64,000 nucleotides of DNA from Gemmata sp051859125. Lineage in GTDB: Bacteria > Planctomycetota > Planctomycetia > Gemmatales > Gemmataceae. Under the pieces are notes generated by a model. The model had not been told where the DNA came from and did not search any database. It saw nothing but the letters and a program-made list of their open reading frames with translations. The stretch's first letter is position 1. Each line of letters starts with the position of its first letter. Shown here piece after piece: positions 32,443 to 41,472 of this stretch. A program made the position numbers and the translations under genes. The stretch covers positions 167,666 through 231,665 of the forward strand of contig NZ_JBHYGG010000001.1 in NCBI RefSeq assembly GCF_051859125.1. Direction: 5' to 3'.

Positions 32443-33963
32443 ATGGCAGCAACGGGACTGGCGGGCTCCCTCGGGGCCGTCTTCGAGCAGGTTCGCGACG
32501 CGGTCGGCGGGGCCGACGGGGAGTTGCTCGCGCGGTACCGGACCCTGCGGGACGAGGACGCCTTCGGCTCGCTCGTTCGGCGGCACGGGCCGATGGTGCT
32601 GGGCGTGTGCCGGCGGGTGCTCCGCGACGCGCACGCGGCCGACGACGCATTCCAGGTCACGTTCCTCGTCCTCGCCCGCAAGGCCGACGCCGTTCGCCCG
32701 CCGGACCGGCTCGCGCCGTGGCTGTACGGGGTCGCCTACCGCACCGCTCTCAAGGCCCGCGGTCGTGCGGCCCGACGGCAGCAGGTCGAAGGCGAGTACG
32801 CGTCACAGTCACCGACGACCGCCACACAGACCGGCGAGGCAACGGACCTGCCGGCCGTTCTGGACGAGCAGGTGAACGCCCTCCCCGAGAAGTACCGCGT
32901 GCCGCTCGTACTGTGCGGGGTCCAGGGACTCAACAAGGCCGAGGCCGCCACACGGCTCGGGGTCCCGGAAGGCACTGTGTCGAGCCGTCTCGCTCGCGCC
33001 CGCGACATGCTCCGCGACCGGCTCTCGCGCCGCGGGGTGGTGGTGCCGGCGGCGGGCGGGTTCGCGGTCCTCGCGGCCGAGGAGTTGAGCGCCGCCGTCC
33101 CGCCGACGCTGACATCGACCACGATCCAACTTGCCGTGCGGGGGGGTGCGATTCCCCCCGCGATCCAGACACTTTCTCACGAGGTGATTCGTTCCATGAG
33201 CACTCTGAAACTCAACGTTCTCGGTCCCATCGCGCTCGGCGTCACGCTGGTCGGGGGCGGCTTCGGCCTCCTCGCAACCCAGGCCGACGAGAAGAAGCCC
33301 GCCGCACCCGACGCGGTGAAGCAGGCCGCGAAGCCGGACGGCGAGAAGCCCGCCGCCCCGAAAGACGGGCAGAAGCCGGCCGGCCCGAAGGACGGCGACA
33401 AGCCCGAGGACGACAAGCCCGCGGCCCCGAAGGACGGCGATAAGCCGAAGAAGACGCCGAAGTTCGCGGGGAAGGTGTCGGCCGTCGATGCCTCCGCGAA
33501 GACCATCACGCTCGTGACGAAGGGCGAGGCCGGTAACGAGATCGTCGTGAAGTTGACCGACTACGCGAAGGTGACCATCGACGGCAAGGACGCGAAGGTC
33601 GGCGACATCGCCAAGGGCGCGACGGCGACGTTCACGCTCGTCGCCGCGAAGGACGGCCAGCCGCGGACCGCGAACGAAGTGGTGGTGAGCGGCCTCAGTT
33701 TCGGTGGGTCGATCAAGCGCATCGACGGCGACGGCGTGACGGTCGGCAACGAGAAGTTCGACCGCGTCCTGAAGCTCGCCGCCGGCGGCAAGGTCCTCGT
33801 GGACGGCAAGGACGCGAAGCTCGCGGACCTCAAGGTCGGCGACCGCGTGACGGTGACGCTGACCGCCGACGACTCGGCCGCGGTGCTGATCGCGGTCGGA
33901 GGTCAGAAGCGAGACGGCGACAAGCCCAGGCCCGAGAAGGCCAAGCCGGAAGGCGACAAGTGA
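32443..33963 (+). CDS. ECF sigma factor fused to a membrane helix and extracytoplasmic domain
   Basis: A 506-residue protein. Residues about 20-190 are an ECF sigma factor: region 2 (DAFGSLVRRHGPMVLGVCRRVLRDAHAADDAFQVTFLVLARKA) and region 4 (LPEKYRVPLVLCGVQGLNKAEAATRLGVPEGTVSSRLARARDML). A membrane helix follows at about 255-277 (VLGPIALGVTLVGGGFGLLA), then a Lys/Pro/Asp repeat linker (KPAAPKDG, KPAGPKDG) and two DUF5666-like beta repeats (GKVSAVDASAKTITLV; VDGKDAKLADLKVGDRVTVTL). The layout matches planctomycete ECF sigma factors with C-terminal extensions, so the sensor and sigma factor are one chain. GGAGG is 5 bases before the ATG at 32443. Confidence 0.9.
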   Translation: MAATGLAGSLGAVFEQVRDAVGGADGELLARYRTLRDEDAFGSLVRRHGPMVLGVCRRVLRDAHAADDAFQVTFLVLARKADAVRPPDRLAPWLYGVAYRTALKARGRAARRQQVEGEYASQSPTTATQTGEATDLPAVLDEQVNALPEKYRVPLVLCGVQGLNKAEAATRLGVPEGTVSSRLARARDMLRDRLSRRGVVVPAAGGFAVLAAEELSAAVPPTLTSTTIQLAVRGGAIPPAIQTLSHEVIRSMSTLKLNVLGPIALGVTLVGGGFGLLATQADEKKPAAPDAVKQAAKPDGEKPAAPKDGQKPAGPKDGDKPEDDKPAAPKDGDKPKKTPKFAGKVSAVDASAKTITLVTKGEAGNEIVVKLTDYAKVTIDGKDAKVGDIAKGATATFTLVAAKDGQPRTANEVVVSGLSFGGSIKRIDGDGVTVGNEKFDRVLKLAAGGKVLVDGKDAKLADLKVGDRVTVTLTADDSAAVLIAVGGQKRDGDKPRPEKAKPEGDK

Positions 33964-34080
33964 CCGCACCGCGGACCGAATCGGTGTTGCGGGGCTCGGG
34001 CGGGTCGGGTGAACTGAGTTGAGACCGAGACCCCTTTCAGCGCCTTTCGGGCGTCCCACCACGGCACCGAGTCGCCCCCG

Positions 34081-35148
34081 ATGAACCCCCACGACGAGTT
34101 CGACGACCGCGAGCCGCCCCGCCCGCGTCGCAACCGGCACGACGCGTACGGAGACGACCGCTCGCGTCGCGGCTGGGAACCTGAGCCGCCGGCGCAAACG
34201 AGCGTCGTCGGCATCATCGGACTGGTCGCCGGCACCGCCGGGCTCACGATCAGTTTCATCCCGTGCATCGGCGTCGTCGGCATGGTCGGCGGCGGCATCG
34301 GACTCGGCCTCGCGCTCCTCGGGGTGCTGGAAAGTCGCAACTCGGCCGGTCGCGTCTCGATGGGCGTGCCCATCGCCGGGGCGGCGGTCAGCACGGCGGC
34401 CCTGCTCGTCGGCGGTTTCTGGCTCGCCCTGATGACCGGCGCGTTCCGCGACAACCAGCGCCAGCAAGCGGACCCGCCCCCCATCCCTCCCGGCGACACG
34501 CCCATCGTCGTTCCCGCCGCGGACCTCGATCGCGAGTACGACGCGAACGAATTCGACGCCGACCGCAAGTACCGCGACAAGCAGGTCGAGATCACCGGCC
34601 GCGTCAAGCGCGTCGCCGACGACGTCACCCCAGGGCGGGTCACTCTGGTCCTCAACGGCCTGCCGGCCACGTCGGTGAACTGCGTCTTCCCCCTCACCGA
34701 GAAGCCGAACCTCGCTGTGCTGGAACCGGGCGACGAGGTCGTGATTCGCGGCCGGTGCAAGGGGAAGCTCAAGAACTCCGTGACGCTGGAGGACTGCAGG
34801 CGCGTTCTCAACGACCGCGAGCAGGAGGCCCGCGACGCGCCGCCGACGATCATCCTCGCCGACGTTCTGGTCAGCGAGTACGCTGACGTAGCCGCGGCCG
34901 ACCGGAAGTACAAGGGCCGGGCGCTCGTGGTCACGGGCCACCTCGGGCCGATCATCCGCAGGGCGGGTACCGCGACCGTCTCGCTTCAAGACGACGACGG
35001 TAACGACCTGCTCAAGTGCGAGTTCGCGGCCGAGGAAGCGAAGCACCTCACGAGGCTGAAGGCCGGGCAGCGCGTGACGCTCCGCGGCCGCTGCCGCGGC
35101 AAGATCGACGACACGCTGACGCTTACCCAGTGTTCCGTCGCGAAGTGA
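34081..35148 (+). CDS. Membrane protein with two OB-fold (tRNA_anti-like) domains
   Basis: A 355-residue protein. A charged N-terminus (about 1-38) precedes about three membrane helices (VVGIIGLVAGTAGLTISFIP, VGMVGGGIGLGLALLGVL, GAAVSTAALLVGGFWLALM). The C-terminal part has two copies of an OB-like unit, each starting with a Y-x(8,9)-ADRKY motif (EYDANEFDADRKYRDKQVEI; EYADVAAADRKYKGRALVVT) and each ending RG-RC-[KR]GK with TL-x-C. tRNA_anti-like domains in lipoproteins and membrane proteins of this type have no known ligand. It stands 117 bases after the sigma fusion and 24 bases before the AlkB-like gene. Confidence 0.75.
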   Translation: MNPHDEFDDREPPRPRRNRHDAYGDDRSRRGWEPEPPAQTSVVGIIGLVAGTAGLTISFIPCIGVVGMVGGGIGLGLALLGVLESRNSAGRVSMGVPIAGAAVSTAALLVGGFWLALMTGAFRDNQRQQADPPPIPPGDTPIVVPAADLDREYDANEFDADRKYRDKQVEITGRVKRVADDVTPGRVTLVLNGLPATSVNCVFPLTEKPNLAVLEPGDEVVIRGRCKGKLKNSVTLEDCRRVLNDREQEARDAPPTIILADVLVSEYADVAAADRKYKGRALVVTGHLGPIIRRAGTATVSLQDDDGNDLLKCEFAAEEAKHLTRLKAGQRVTLRGRCRGKIDDTLTLTQCSVAK

Positions 35149-35172
35149 GGCCGAACTTGGGAGGCTGAACCC

Positions 35173-35883
35173 ATGCAACCACAGCGATTCGACACCATTC
35201 CCGGCCTCCTCGTGTACCCGAACTACTTCTCCCCGGAGTGGTGCGGCGCAGTCCTTCGAGATTCACTCGCGCTGCACGAGCGGCTCGAAACGTTCGCCGC
35301 GGCTGCCGGTCGGGTGGAGAAGGCGCACATCCCGCAGCCCGAGTTCGTCCGCAGTTCCAAGCACAACCTGGCGAGCGAAGAGTTCTACACGCGGGTCGTA
35401 CTCCCCGAGGCGAACGAGCGCAACCTGAGCTGCGAGTTCTTTCCGAAGTACGGCGAGGACGGCCACGCACTGTGTTACTTCCGAGGCAACGCGAACCTTC
35501 CCGATTTCGTCCGCGACAGCCTGCTCGAACCGATCCGCCGGACGATGGAAGCCGCCGGCCTTGTTCGTCCCGACCAGGAGTTGGCCTGGAAGCTGACGAT
35601 GAACTTCTACAAGAACGTTGGCGGGACAATCGCGGGGTTCCCGTTCCACGTTGACATCCCCGCCAACGGCGTCGTCACGATGATTCTCAACGTCCAGCGC
35701 GAGGCCTTGTTCCAGATCGCCAAGGGCGACCTCCTCACCGACGTCACCTTGGCAGTCGGCGCGCTCCTCGTCCTGAGCGGCGAGAGCCGGTACGAGTGGA
35801 AGCACCGGGTCGTGCCGATGGCAGCACCCGCTCAATCCTCGGGTGGCGTCGAGCGCGTGTCCCTGGTTCTGGGGTATCAGTGA
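35173..35883 (+). CDS. AlkB-like 2-oxoglutarate/Fe(II) dioxygenase
   Basis: A 236-residue cytoplasmic protein with the iron facial triad His159-x-Asp161 (FPFHVDIPANG) and His211 (YEWKHRVVP), plus Arg228 (ERVSLVLG) placed to bind 2-oxoglutarate. The double-stranded beta-helix context (VTMILNVQREALFQI, LSGESRYEW) is that of AlkB-type enzymes, which demethylate nucleic acids or proteins oxidatively. It has a GGAGG 8 bases before the ATG. Whether it repairs DNA cannot be told from sequence; the mug gene lies 2.5 kb away on the other strand. Confidence 0.8.
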   Translation: MQPQRFDTIPGLLVYPNYFSPEWCGAVLRDSLALHERLETFAAAAGRVEKAHIPQPEFVRSSKHNLASEEFYTRVVLPEANERNLSCEFFPKYGEDGHALCYFRGNANLPDFVRDSLLEPIRRTMEAAGLVRPDQELAWKLTMNFYKNVGGTIAGFPFHVDIPANGVVTMILNVQREALFQIAKGDLLTDVTLAVGALLVLSGESRYEWKHRVVPMAAPAQSSGGVERVSLVLGYQ

Positions 35884-35999
35884 TGGGTCGGTGTCGTCCG
35901 CAAGAACGTTCCACTTGAACAAACTCCCCTCGACAACCGGGGCTCCGACCTCCTACACTTCCCATCCAGACGTTCGGTCCGAATCGGGAAAGGACTCCC

Positions 36000-37199
36000 G
36001 TGCGACTCGTCCACCTGACATCGAGCACGTTCTTCGGCGGCCCCGAGCGGCAGATGCTCGGCCTCGCCCAGGCCCTGCCGGCCGATGTCCGCACCACATT
36101 CGCCAGCTTCTCCGAGGGCGGCCGCAGCGCCGGCTTCCTCGACGAGATCCGCCGCAACGGCTTCCCGACGGTCCCACTCGCGGCCGACTTCCCGCACGCA
36201 CTCGCCGCCGTTCGCGAGACAACCGCCTTGCTCCGCGACACGCAGTGCGACGCGCTCATCTGCCACGGGTACAAGGCGCACATCCTCGGTCGCGCCGCGG
36301 CGCGGCGGGCCGGCATCCCCGCGGTCGCTGTTTCCCGCGGCTGGACCGGCGAGACGCGCAAGGTGAAGGTTTACGAGTGGCTCGACCGCCGGCACCTGCG
36401 GTTCATGGACCACGTCGTGTGCGTCTCCGACGGGCAGGCCGCGAAGGTCCGCCGGTGGTGCCGCGTCCCGGCGGCGCGCATGAGCGTCATCCGAAACAGC
36501 GCCCGGCTCGCCGCGTTCGAGTCGCAAGACCCCGCTGCGCGCCAGCGGCTCCTCGGGTTCCTGCCGAGTGACAGCGGGGTGTCACAGGTCGTTCTGGCGG
36601 CCGGGCGGTTGAGCCCCGAGAAGGGGTTCGGCGTGCTCGTCGAGGCCGCCGCGACCGTCTGCCGTGAGAACCCGGCCGCGGGCGTCGTCCTGTTCGGCGA
36701 GGGCGTGCTGCGGCCCGAACTCGAAGCGCGTGTCCGCGACCACGGGCTCGCCAACCGGTTCGTCATACCCGGCTTCCGCACCGACCTCGACTCGCTCATC
36801 GGAGCGGCCGACGTCGTCGTGCTGCCGTCGTTCACCGAGGGGCTCCCGAACGTCGCGCTAGAGGCGAGCGCCGCGGGGGTGCCGGTCGTGGCAACGGCCG
36901 TCGGCGGCACGCCGGAGGCCATCGCCGACGGCGAAACGGGCTTCCTCGTTCCGCCGGGTCAACCGGCCCGCATCGCCGCGAAGGTCGGCGAGTTGCTCCG
37001 CGATCCCGAGCTGCGGGCGCGGTTCGGGGCCGCCGGCAAGCACCGGATGCGGACCACGTTCACGTTCGCCGCGCAGGCCGCCGCCTACCTGAAGTTGTTG
37101 CAGCAGTTGACGTCGCCGACCCGCGGCGCCGCGATGGATCGCGGCCCGCACTCCGCCACCGCACCCGCGCCCCGGCGCGGTTACGCGGTCGGCGGGTGA
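36000..37199 (+). CDS. Glycosyltransferase, GT-B fold, family 4-like
   Basis: A 399-residue protein with a GTG start preceded by AAAGGA. The N-terminal Rossmann domain shows HLTSSTFFGGPERQMLGLAQ, as in glycosyltransferases of family 4; the C-terminal domain shows AAGRLSPEKGFGVLVEAA, VIPGFRTDLDSLIGAADVVV and the nucleotide-sugar contact region PSFTEGLPNVALEASAAGVP (EX7E motif). It should transfer a sugar from a nucleotide donor to a cell-surface glycan or exopolysaccharide. It is followed after 20 bases by a second glycosyltransferase. Confidence 0.93.
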   Translation: MRLVHLTSSTFFGGPERQMLGLAQALPADVRTTFASFSEGGRSAGFLDEIRRNGFPTVPLAADFPHALAAVRETTALLRDTQCDALICHGYKAHILGRAAARRAGIPAVAVSRGWTGETRKVKVYEWLDRRHLRFMDHVVCVSDGQAAKVRRWCRVPAARMSVIRNSARLAAFESQDPAARQRLLGFLPSDSGVSQVVLAAGRLSPEKGFGVLVEAAATVCRENPAAGVVLFGEGVLRPELEARVRDHGLANRFVIPGFRTDLDSLIGAADVVVLPSFTEGLPNVALEASAAGVPVVATAVGGTPEAIADGETGFLVPPGQPARIAAKVGELLRDPELRARFGAAGKHRMRTTFTFAAQAAAYLKLLQQLTSPTRGAAMDRGPHSATAPAPRRGYAVGG

Positions 37200-37219
37200 C
37201 CCCATCTTGAGGAACATGG

Positions 37220-38377
37220 ATGTCCGCACTCCTCGCGCCCCGTCGCCCGTCCGTCATTGCGCCCCCTGCACCGGTCGCCGAACCGGTCAAGGTCTGCTTC
37301 ATGATCGACCGGCTGAGCCGGGCCGGAACGGAGTCGCAGCTCCTCGCCCTCCTGCGGGAACTCGACCGCATGCGCGTTCAACCGTCGCTCGTCCTCCTCG
37401 ACGGCGAGGACGACCTCTCGCGCGCCCTCGAACCGGCCGACTGCCCGGTGATCCGCCTCGGCGTCCGCAAGTTGCTAAGCGTCTCGGCGACGCGGGCCGC
37501 GGCCCGGCTCCGGTCGTTCTGGCGCGAGCACCGGCCCGACGTGCTGCAAACGTACTTCCTCGACGCCGCGTACTTCGGCGCGCCGCTCGCCAAGGCGTGC
37601 GGCATCCGGCGCGTCGTCCGCGTGCAGAACAACCTTGGGTACTGGCTGAACGGCAAGCACCGCGTCCTCGGCCGGTGCGTGCGGCCGTTCGTTGACGCAA
37701 TGCTCACCAACACCGACGCCGGCAAGCAGGCACTCGTCGAGCGCGAGCGGCACCGCGGCGACCGCGTCGTCGTGCTGGAGAACGGCGTCGACACGGCGCG
37801 GTTCAACCGGTTCATGTTCCCGGACACGTCGAAGCCGCGGGTGCGGGTCGGGTGCGTCGCGAACCTGCGGCCGGTGAAGAACATCGACGGGCTGATGCGG
37901 ACCGCGAAGGCGGCGCTGGAGCGGTTCCCGCGGCTCACGTTCGATGTCGCCGGCGACGGCGAGCAGCGGCCCGAGTTGGAACGCCTGCACGCGGAACTCG
38001 GCCTCGGTGACCGGTTCAAGCTCCGCGGCTCGATCACCGACGTGGCCGGGTTCCTCCGCACCGTGGACGTCGCCGTGCTGCCGTCGCACTCCGAGGGGAT
38101 GTCGAACGCACTGCTGGAGTACATGTCGGCCGGGCGGGCGGTCATCGCCACGGACGTCGGCGCGAACGCCCAGGTGCTCCGCCACGGGAAGGACGGGCTG
38201 ATCGTGCCGGCGGGGGACAGCGAGGCGCTCGTCGGGGCGCTCGGCCAGATGCTGGAGAACCCGATGCGGGCCGCGGCGTTCGGGTCGTCGGCCCGCCGCC
38301 GGGTCGAGGCCGAGTACAGCCGCGACGCGATGTGCCGCCGCTTCGAGGCGTTCTACCGCACGATCACGTCCAACTGA
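37220..38377 (+). CDS. Glycosyltransferase, GT-B fold, family 4-like
   Basis: A 385-residue protein of the same type as the gene before it: N-terminal VCFMIDRLSRAGTESQLLAL, then VANLRPVKNIDGLMRTAKAA, LRGSITDVAGFLRTVDVAVL and PSHSEGMSNALLEYMSAGRA with the EX7E arrangement. GAGGA lies 9 bases before the ATG. The pair probably adds consecutive sugars to one surface polysaccharide. Its stop is 6 bases from the stop of the convergent mug gene. Confidence 0.93.
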   Translation: MSALLAPRRPSVIAPPAPVAEPVKVCFMIDRLSRAGTESQLLALLRELDRMRVQPSLVLLDGEDDLSRALEPADCPVIRLGVRKLLSVSATRAAARLRSFWREHRPDVLQTYFLDAAYFGAPLAKACGIRRVVRVQNNLGYWLNGKHRVLGRCVRPFVDAMLTNTDAGKQALVERERHRGDRVVVLENGVDTARFNRFMFPDTSKPRVRVGCVANLRPVKNIDGLMRTAKAALERFPRLTFDVAGDGEQRPELERLHAELGLGDRFKLRGSITDVAGFLRTVDVAVLPSHSEGMSNALLEYMSAGRAVIATDVGANAQVLRHGKDGLIVPAGDSEALVGALGQMLENPMRAAAFGSSARRRVEAEYSRDAMCRRFEAFYRTITSN

Positions 38378-38383
38378 CCAGAC

Positions 38384-38959
38384 TCACCCTGTGGCGGTCG
38401 AATCTGCGGCCGCCACGCGCAACTCGGCAAACACCTTCACGAGGTCGCCGGCCTGGTAGTGGGCGTTCAGCCCGCTGGGGTTCGGGAGCACCCACACGCG
38501 GGTCGGGCCGACCGGGTCGGCCTGCAACCCGGGCTTTGCTTTGGGCTGTGCGAACGCGACGCGGTACGCCCCGATGCCGAGTATGGCGAGGAACCGCGGG
38601 GCGTACTTCAGCACGGTGCGGCGCAGGCGCTTGCCGCCGGTAACCATCTCGTCGGCCGTGAGTTCGTCGGCCGCGGCCGTGGCACGGGCGACGACGTTCG
38701 TGATGCCGTACCCGAGCGGGATCAGTTGCTGCTCCTCGGACGGGTCGAACAGGCGCGGCGTAAACCCCGCGGCGTGGAGCGTCGGCCAGAAGCGGTTCCC
38801 GGGGCGGCCGAAGTGGTGTCCGATGGCGGCGGTGTAGAGCCCCGGGTTGATCCCGCAGAACAGCACCGACAGCGCCGGCGCGATCACGTCGGGGAGGGTC
38901 TTGTCCTGGGCCGCGAGGAGTTCGGCCCGAGTCGGGCGGTGCGGAGCGGGTTGCTTCAT
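38384..38959 (-). CDS. mug: G/U mismatch-specific uracil-DNA glycosylase
   Basis: A 191-residue protein of the uracil-DNA glycosylase superfamily, MUG/TDG branch: FCGINPGLYTAAIGHHFGRPGNRFWP contains the active-site asparagine of the GINPG motif, ITNVV follows, and PNPSGLNAHY is the second signature that pushes into the minor groove. It removes uracil or ethenocytosine from mismatched DNA. The order and length fit the family well. It is the first of a long run of minus-strand genes. Confidence 0.92.
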   Translation of the reverse strand: MKQPAPHRPTRAELLAAQDKTLPDVIAPALSVLFCGINPGLYTAAIGHHFGRPGNRFWPTLHAAGFTPRLFDPSEEQQLIPLGYGITNVVARATAAADELTADEMVTGGKRLRRTVLKYAPRFLAILGIGAYRVAFAQPKAKPGLQADPVGPTRVWVLPNPSGLNAHYQAGDLVKVFAELRVAAADSTATG

Positions 38960-38984
38960 GTCGTGCCTGTCCGGGCGACGGCGG

Positions 38985-40748
38985 TCAGTTGATCCCCTTC
39001 ACGCGCGGGCCGAGCCCGCCGTACATCGCGTCCCACCGCTTCGGCGAGCCCGGGAGCATCAGCCCCGGGGCCGAGAGGTCGCACTGCCTCGCGAGCCGCA
39101 CGACCGCGTTCGGGTACTCGGGCCACTTCCCCTCGAGCGCTTCGAGCGCCTTGCGGTCGCCGGGCGGGAGCGCCGGGATCAGCTCACGCGTCACGAAGTG
39201 CCGCAGCGGTTCCTTGAACTCGGCGGGCCGGGCCGGGCCGAGCACGGGGGGCGGGATCTTGTCGCCCTTCTCCGATGTGGCGTAGGCGTTGACGGCGAGA
39301 GCGAAGTCCGGCCACTTGCCGACGTGGTTCTGGGTCGCGCTGCGGCCCCTGCCCTTCTCGAAGAACCGCTCGACGCGCGGCCCGAGTTGCTCGTACCGCG
39401 TGACCGGCTCGCCGGTCGCGGGCTCGGGCAGCAGGAACCGCTCGTACTTCTTCGCCGCGGCGTACACGTTGCGGCCGTAGGCGTACCACGGCATCCACCC
39501 GCCCTGCTCGGTCGCCAGCGCGAGGCTCGCGGCGTACCGCACCCGCTCGCCGTCTTCGAGCCGCCGCAACTTCTCGTCGTCGAGGCGGAACGCGGTCCGC
39601 ACGAACTCGGCGACCTCCTTCTGCCGGGACGAGCTGTCGAACGGCCACGGGGTCTTGTTCGCGATGACGTCGTCGGCGTAGGTGCGGTAGAACGCCCACT
39701 CCTCGCGGTGCGCCTGCTCCTCCTCGCGCCACTGGCGGATCAGGTCGGCCTGGCCCGACGCGGGGAGGCCGTTGAGCTTGGCCCGCTGCGACGCGGTGAG
39801 GGCGTCGAGCCACTGCTGGTTGCGGAGCTTGCGGACCTCGTCGAGCCGGCGGCGGGCCGTGTCCGCGGCGAGCACCTGCTTCCGCTCGGGCTCCGGGAGC
39901 CTGTCGAGCCAGATCGTGTACGCTTCGAGGACGCGGTACCGCTGGTCGCGGGTCGGGCCGTCGAGCCCGCGGAGCTGCCGGTCGAGGTCGCGGATCGCCT
40001 GCTGGCGGGCGGCCGGGAGCGCCCGGAACGTGGTCGCGAGCCGGGCGAACGCCGCGCCGGACGGCTTGTCCGGTTCGACCGCGGGCGGCTTGGTGGCGAG
40101 GTCGACCAGCACCGCCGGTTCGTCGCCGAAGAACTCGCCCTTCGCGAGTTCGTTGACGAAGTCGAGGTCGTCGGCCCCGGCGTAGAGCGGGAGCCGCTCG
40201 ACGATCGCGTGGTCGGCGACGTCGAGTTCCTGCGAGGTACCGTCGCGCTGGGCGTACCCCGGGTGGAGGTGGGCGTGGAGCGCGCCCGACGCGAAGTACC
40301 CGGCGGCCCCGCACGCGCACACGGCGGCGACCAGCCCGGCCGCCCACCGGCCCCACGAACTCGGCGGCGGGGCCAGGAACTGCGACCCGGACCCGGACAG
40401 GGCCGGCGTGACGACCCCGGACGTCGCACCCGACGGGGAGGGGGCGGCGACGGGCGTGGGTTGCGAACCGGAGCGGGTGGCGGGCGGCGGAACGACCGGG
40501 AGCCGCTCGAGCGTGCGGGTGGCGAACGTCGGCGACGGCTCGGTCCGCGGGAGGTAGTCGAGGAGGCCGAACGTCTCCTTGAGCGCCGCGGCCCTGCCGC
40601 GCGCGTCGGGGTCCGCGGCGAGCCGCGCCTCGATCTTGCGAGCGGCCTCGGCGTCGAGTTCGCCGTCCAGGTACGCGACCAGTTCGGCCTCGAACGGGTC
40701 GATTTCGTGGTCCTCGCCGTCGTCCGGCGGTGTCGATTCGCTACTCAT
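38985..40748 (-). CDS. Large anti-sigma factor-like membrane protein
   Basis: A 587-residue protein. The N-terminus has the sequence of an anti-sigma domain, ELVAYLDGELDAEAARKIEARL (about residues 22-43), but lacks the zinc-binding HxxxCxxC. A Pro/Ser-rich linker leads to one membrane helix at about 135-155 (WAAGLVAAVCACGAAGYFA), followed by a helical extracytoplasmic domain of about 430 residues with many Trp, Arg and Glu residues (LDRLPEPERKQVLAADTARR, QADLIRQWREEEQAHREEWA). It starts 32 bases after the ECF sigma gene, so it is probably its membrane-bound regulator. The large outer domain is unusual and presumably senses the signal. Confidence 0.7.
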   Translation of the reverse strand: MSSESTPPDDGEDHEIDPFEAELVAYLDGELDAEAARKIEARLAADPDARGRAAALKETFGLLDYLPRTEPSPTFATRTLERLPVVPPPATRSGSQPTPVAAPSPSGATSGVVTPALSGSGSQFLAPPPSSWGRWAAGLVAAVCACGAAGYFASGALHAHLHPGYAQRDGTSQELDVADHAIVERLPLYAGADDLDFVNELAKGEFFGDEPAVLVDLATKPPAVEPDKPSGAAFARLATTFRALPAARQQAIRDLDRQLRGLDGPTRDQRYRVLEAYTIWLDRLPEPERKQVLAADTARRRLDEVRKLRNQQWLDALTASQRAKLNGLPASGQADLIRQWREEEQAHREEWAFYRTYADDVIANKTPWPFDSSSRQKEVAEFVRTAFRLDDEKLRRLEDGERVRYAASLALATEQGGWMPWYAYGRNVYAAAKKYERFLLPEPATGEPVTRYEQLGPRVERFFEKGRGRSATQNHVGKWPDFALAVNAYATSEKGDKIPPPVLGPARPAEFKEPLRHFVTRELIPALPPGDRKALEALEGKWPEYPNAVVRLARQCDLSAPGLMLPGSPKRWDAMYGGLGPRVKGIN

Positions 40749-40780
40749 ACCGCGACCCCCACGGGGACAGACCGGACCGC

Positions 40781-41416
40781 TTATTCCGCCTCGTCGCCGC
40801 CGGCCGCGGGGTCCGGCGGGGGCTCGGCGTCCATGTAGATGTAACCCTGCAGCGCCTCGCGGAGCTTCGCCCGGGCGCGGCTCAGGAGCGACTTCACGCC
40901 CTTGCTCGTGAGTCCCATGACCTCGGCGATGTCGGTGTAGTTCATGTCCTCGAACTTGTTGAGGACGATGGCGACCCGCTGCCGCTCGTTGAGCCCGTCG
41001 AGCGCCCGGCGGATCACCACGGCGAGCTCCTGCTGCTGGAGCTGGTGCGCCGGCGGGGCGTCGCGGGTGGCCGCGGGGGCGTCGGTCGGGCGCGACCCGA
41101 CGGCCCCGCTCTCGCTGACCTCCAGGGGCACCACCTGCCGCCGCTTGCGGTCCCGCAGCGCGTTGAGCGCGAGGTTGTTGGCGATGGTGAACAGCCAGGT
41201 CGAGAGCTTGGCCTTCGGCGTGTACTTCTTGCGGTTCCGGTACACCCGGAGGAACACCTCCTGGGCCAGGTCCTCGGCCTCGTCAGCGTTCCCGACGAGG
41301 TGGTGCATGACCCCGACGAGGCGGTGCTGGAACCGCTCGACCAGTTCCCCGAAGGCCGCGGAATCATCGTCCCGGACCCGGAGCATGAGCCGGATGTCCG
41401 GGTCGCGGAGGGCCAT
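40781..41416 (-). CDS. ECF-type RNA polymerase sigma factor (RpoE/SigW-like)
   Basis: A 211-residue sigma factor with region 2 (FGELVERFQHRLVGVMHHLVGNADEAEDLAQEVFLRVYR; KYTPKAKLSTWLFTIANNLALNALRDRKRR) and region 4 (LNERQRVAIVLNKFEDMNYTDIAEVMGLTSKGVKSLLSRARAKLREAL). It is followed after 32 bases by its probable membrane anti-sigma factor. No strong ribosome binding site precedes ATG 41416; GTG at 41443 would add nine residues and is possible. The region upstream is a 39-bp inverted repeat that reaches into rlmN. Confidence 0.93.
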   Translation of the reverse strand: MALRDPDIRLMLRVRDDDSAAFGELVERFQHRLVGVMHHLVGNADEAEDLAQEVFLRVYRNRKKYTPKAKLSTWLFTIANNLALNALRDRKRRQVVPLEVSESGAVGSRPTDAPAATRDAPPAHQLQQQELAVVIRRALDGLNERQRVAIVLNKFEDMNYTDIAEVMGLTSKGVKSLLSRARAKLREALQGYIYMDAEPPPDPAAGGDEAE

Positions 41417-41472
41417 CTGGGCGCTGGTGTGACCGATCGGCACGGTTGGAGTCCGAACCCGGAGAAAGACCA

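Noticed and set aside
35173..38959. A DNA-repair island made of the AlkB-like gene and mug
   Set aside because: They are on opposite strands, separated by two glycosyltransferases, so a joint function is not supported.
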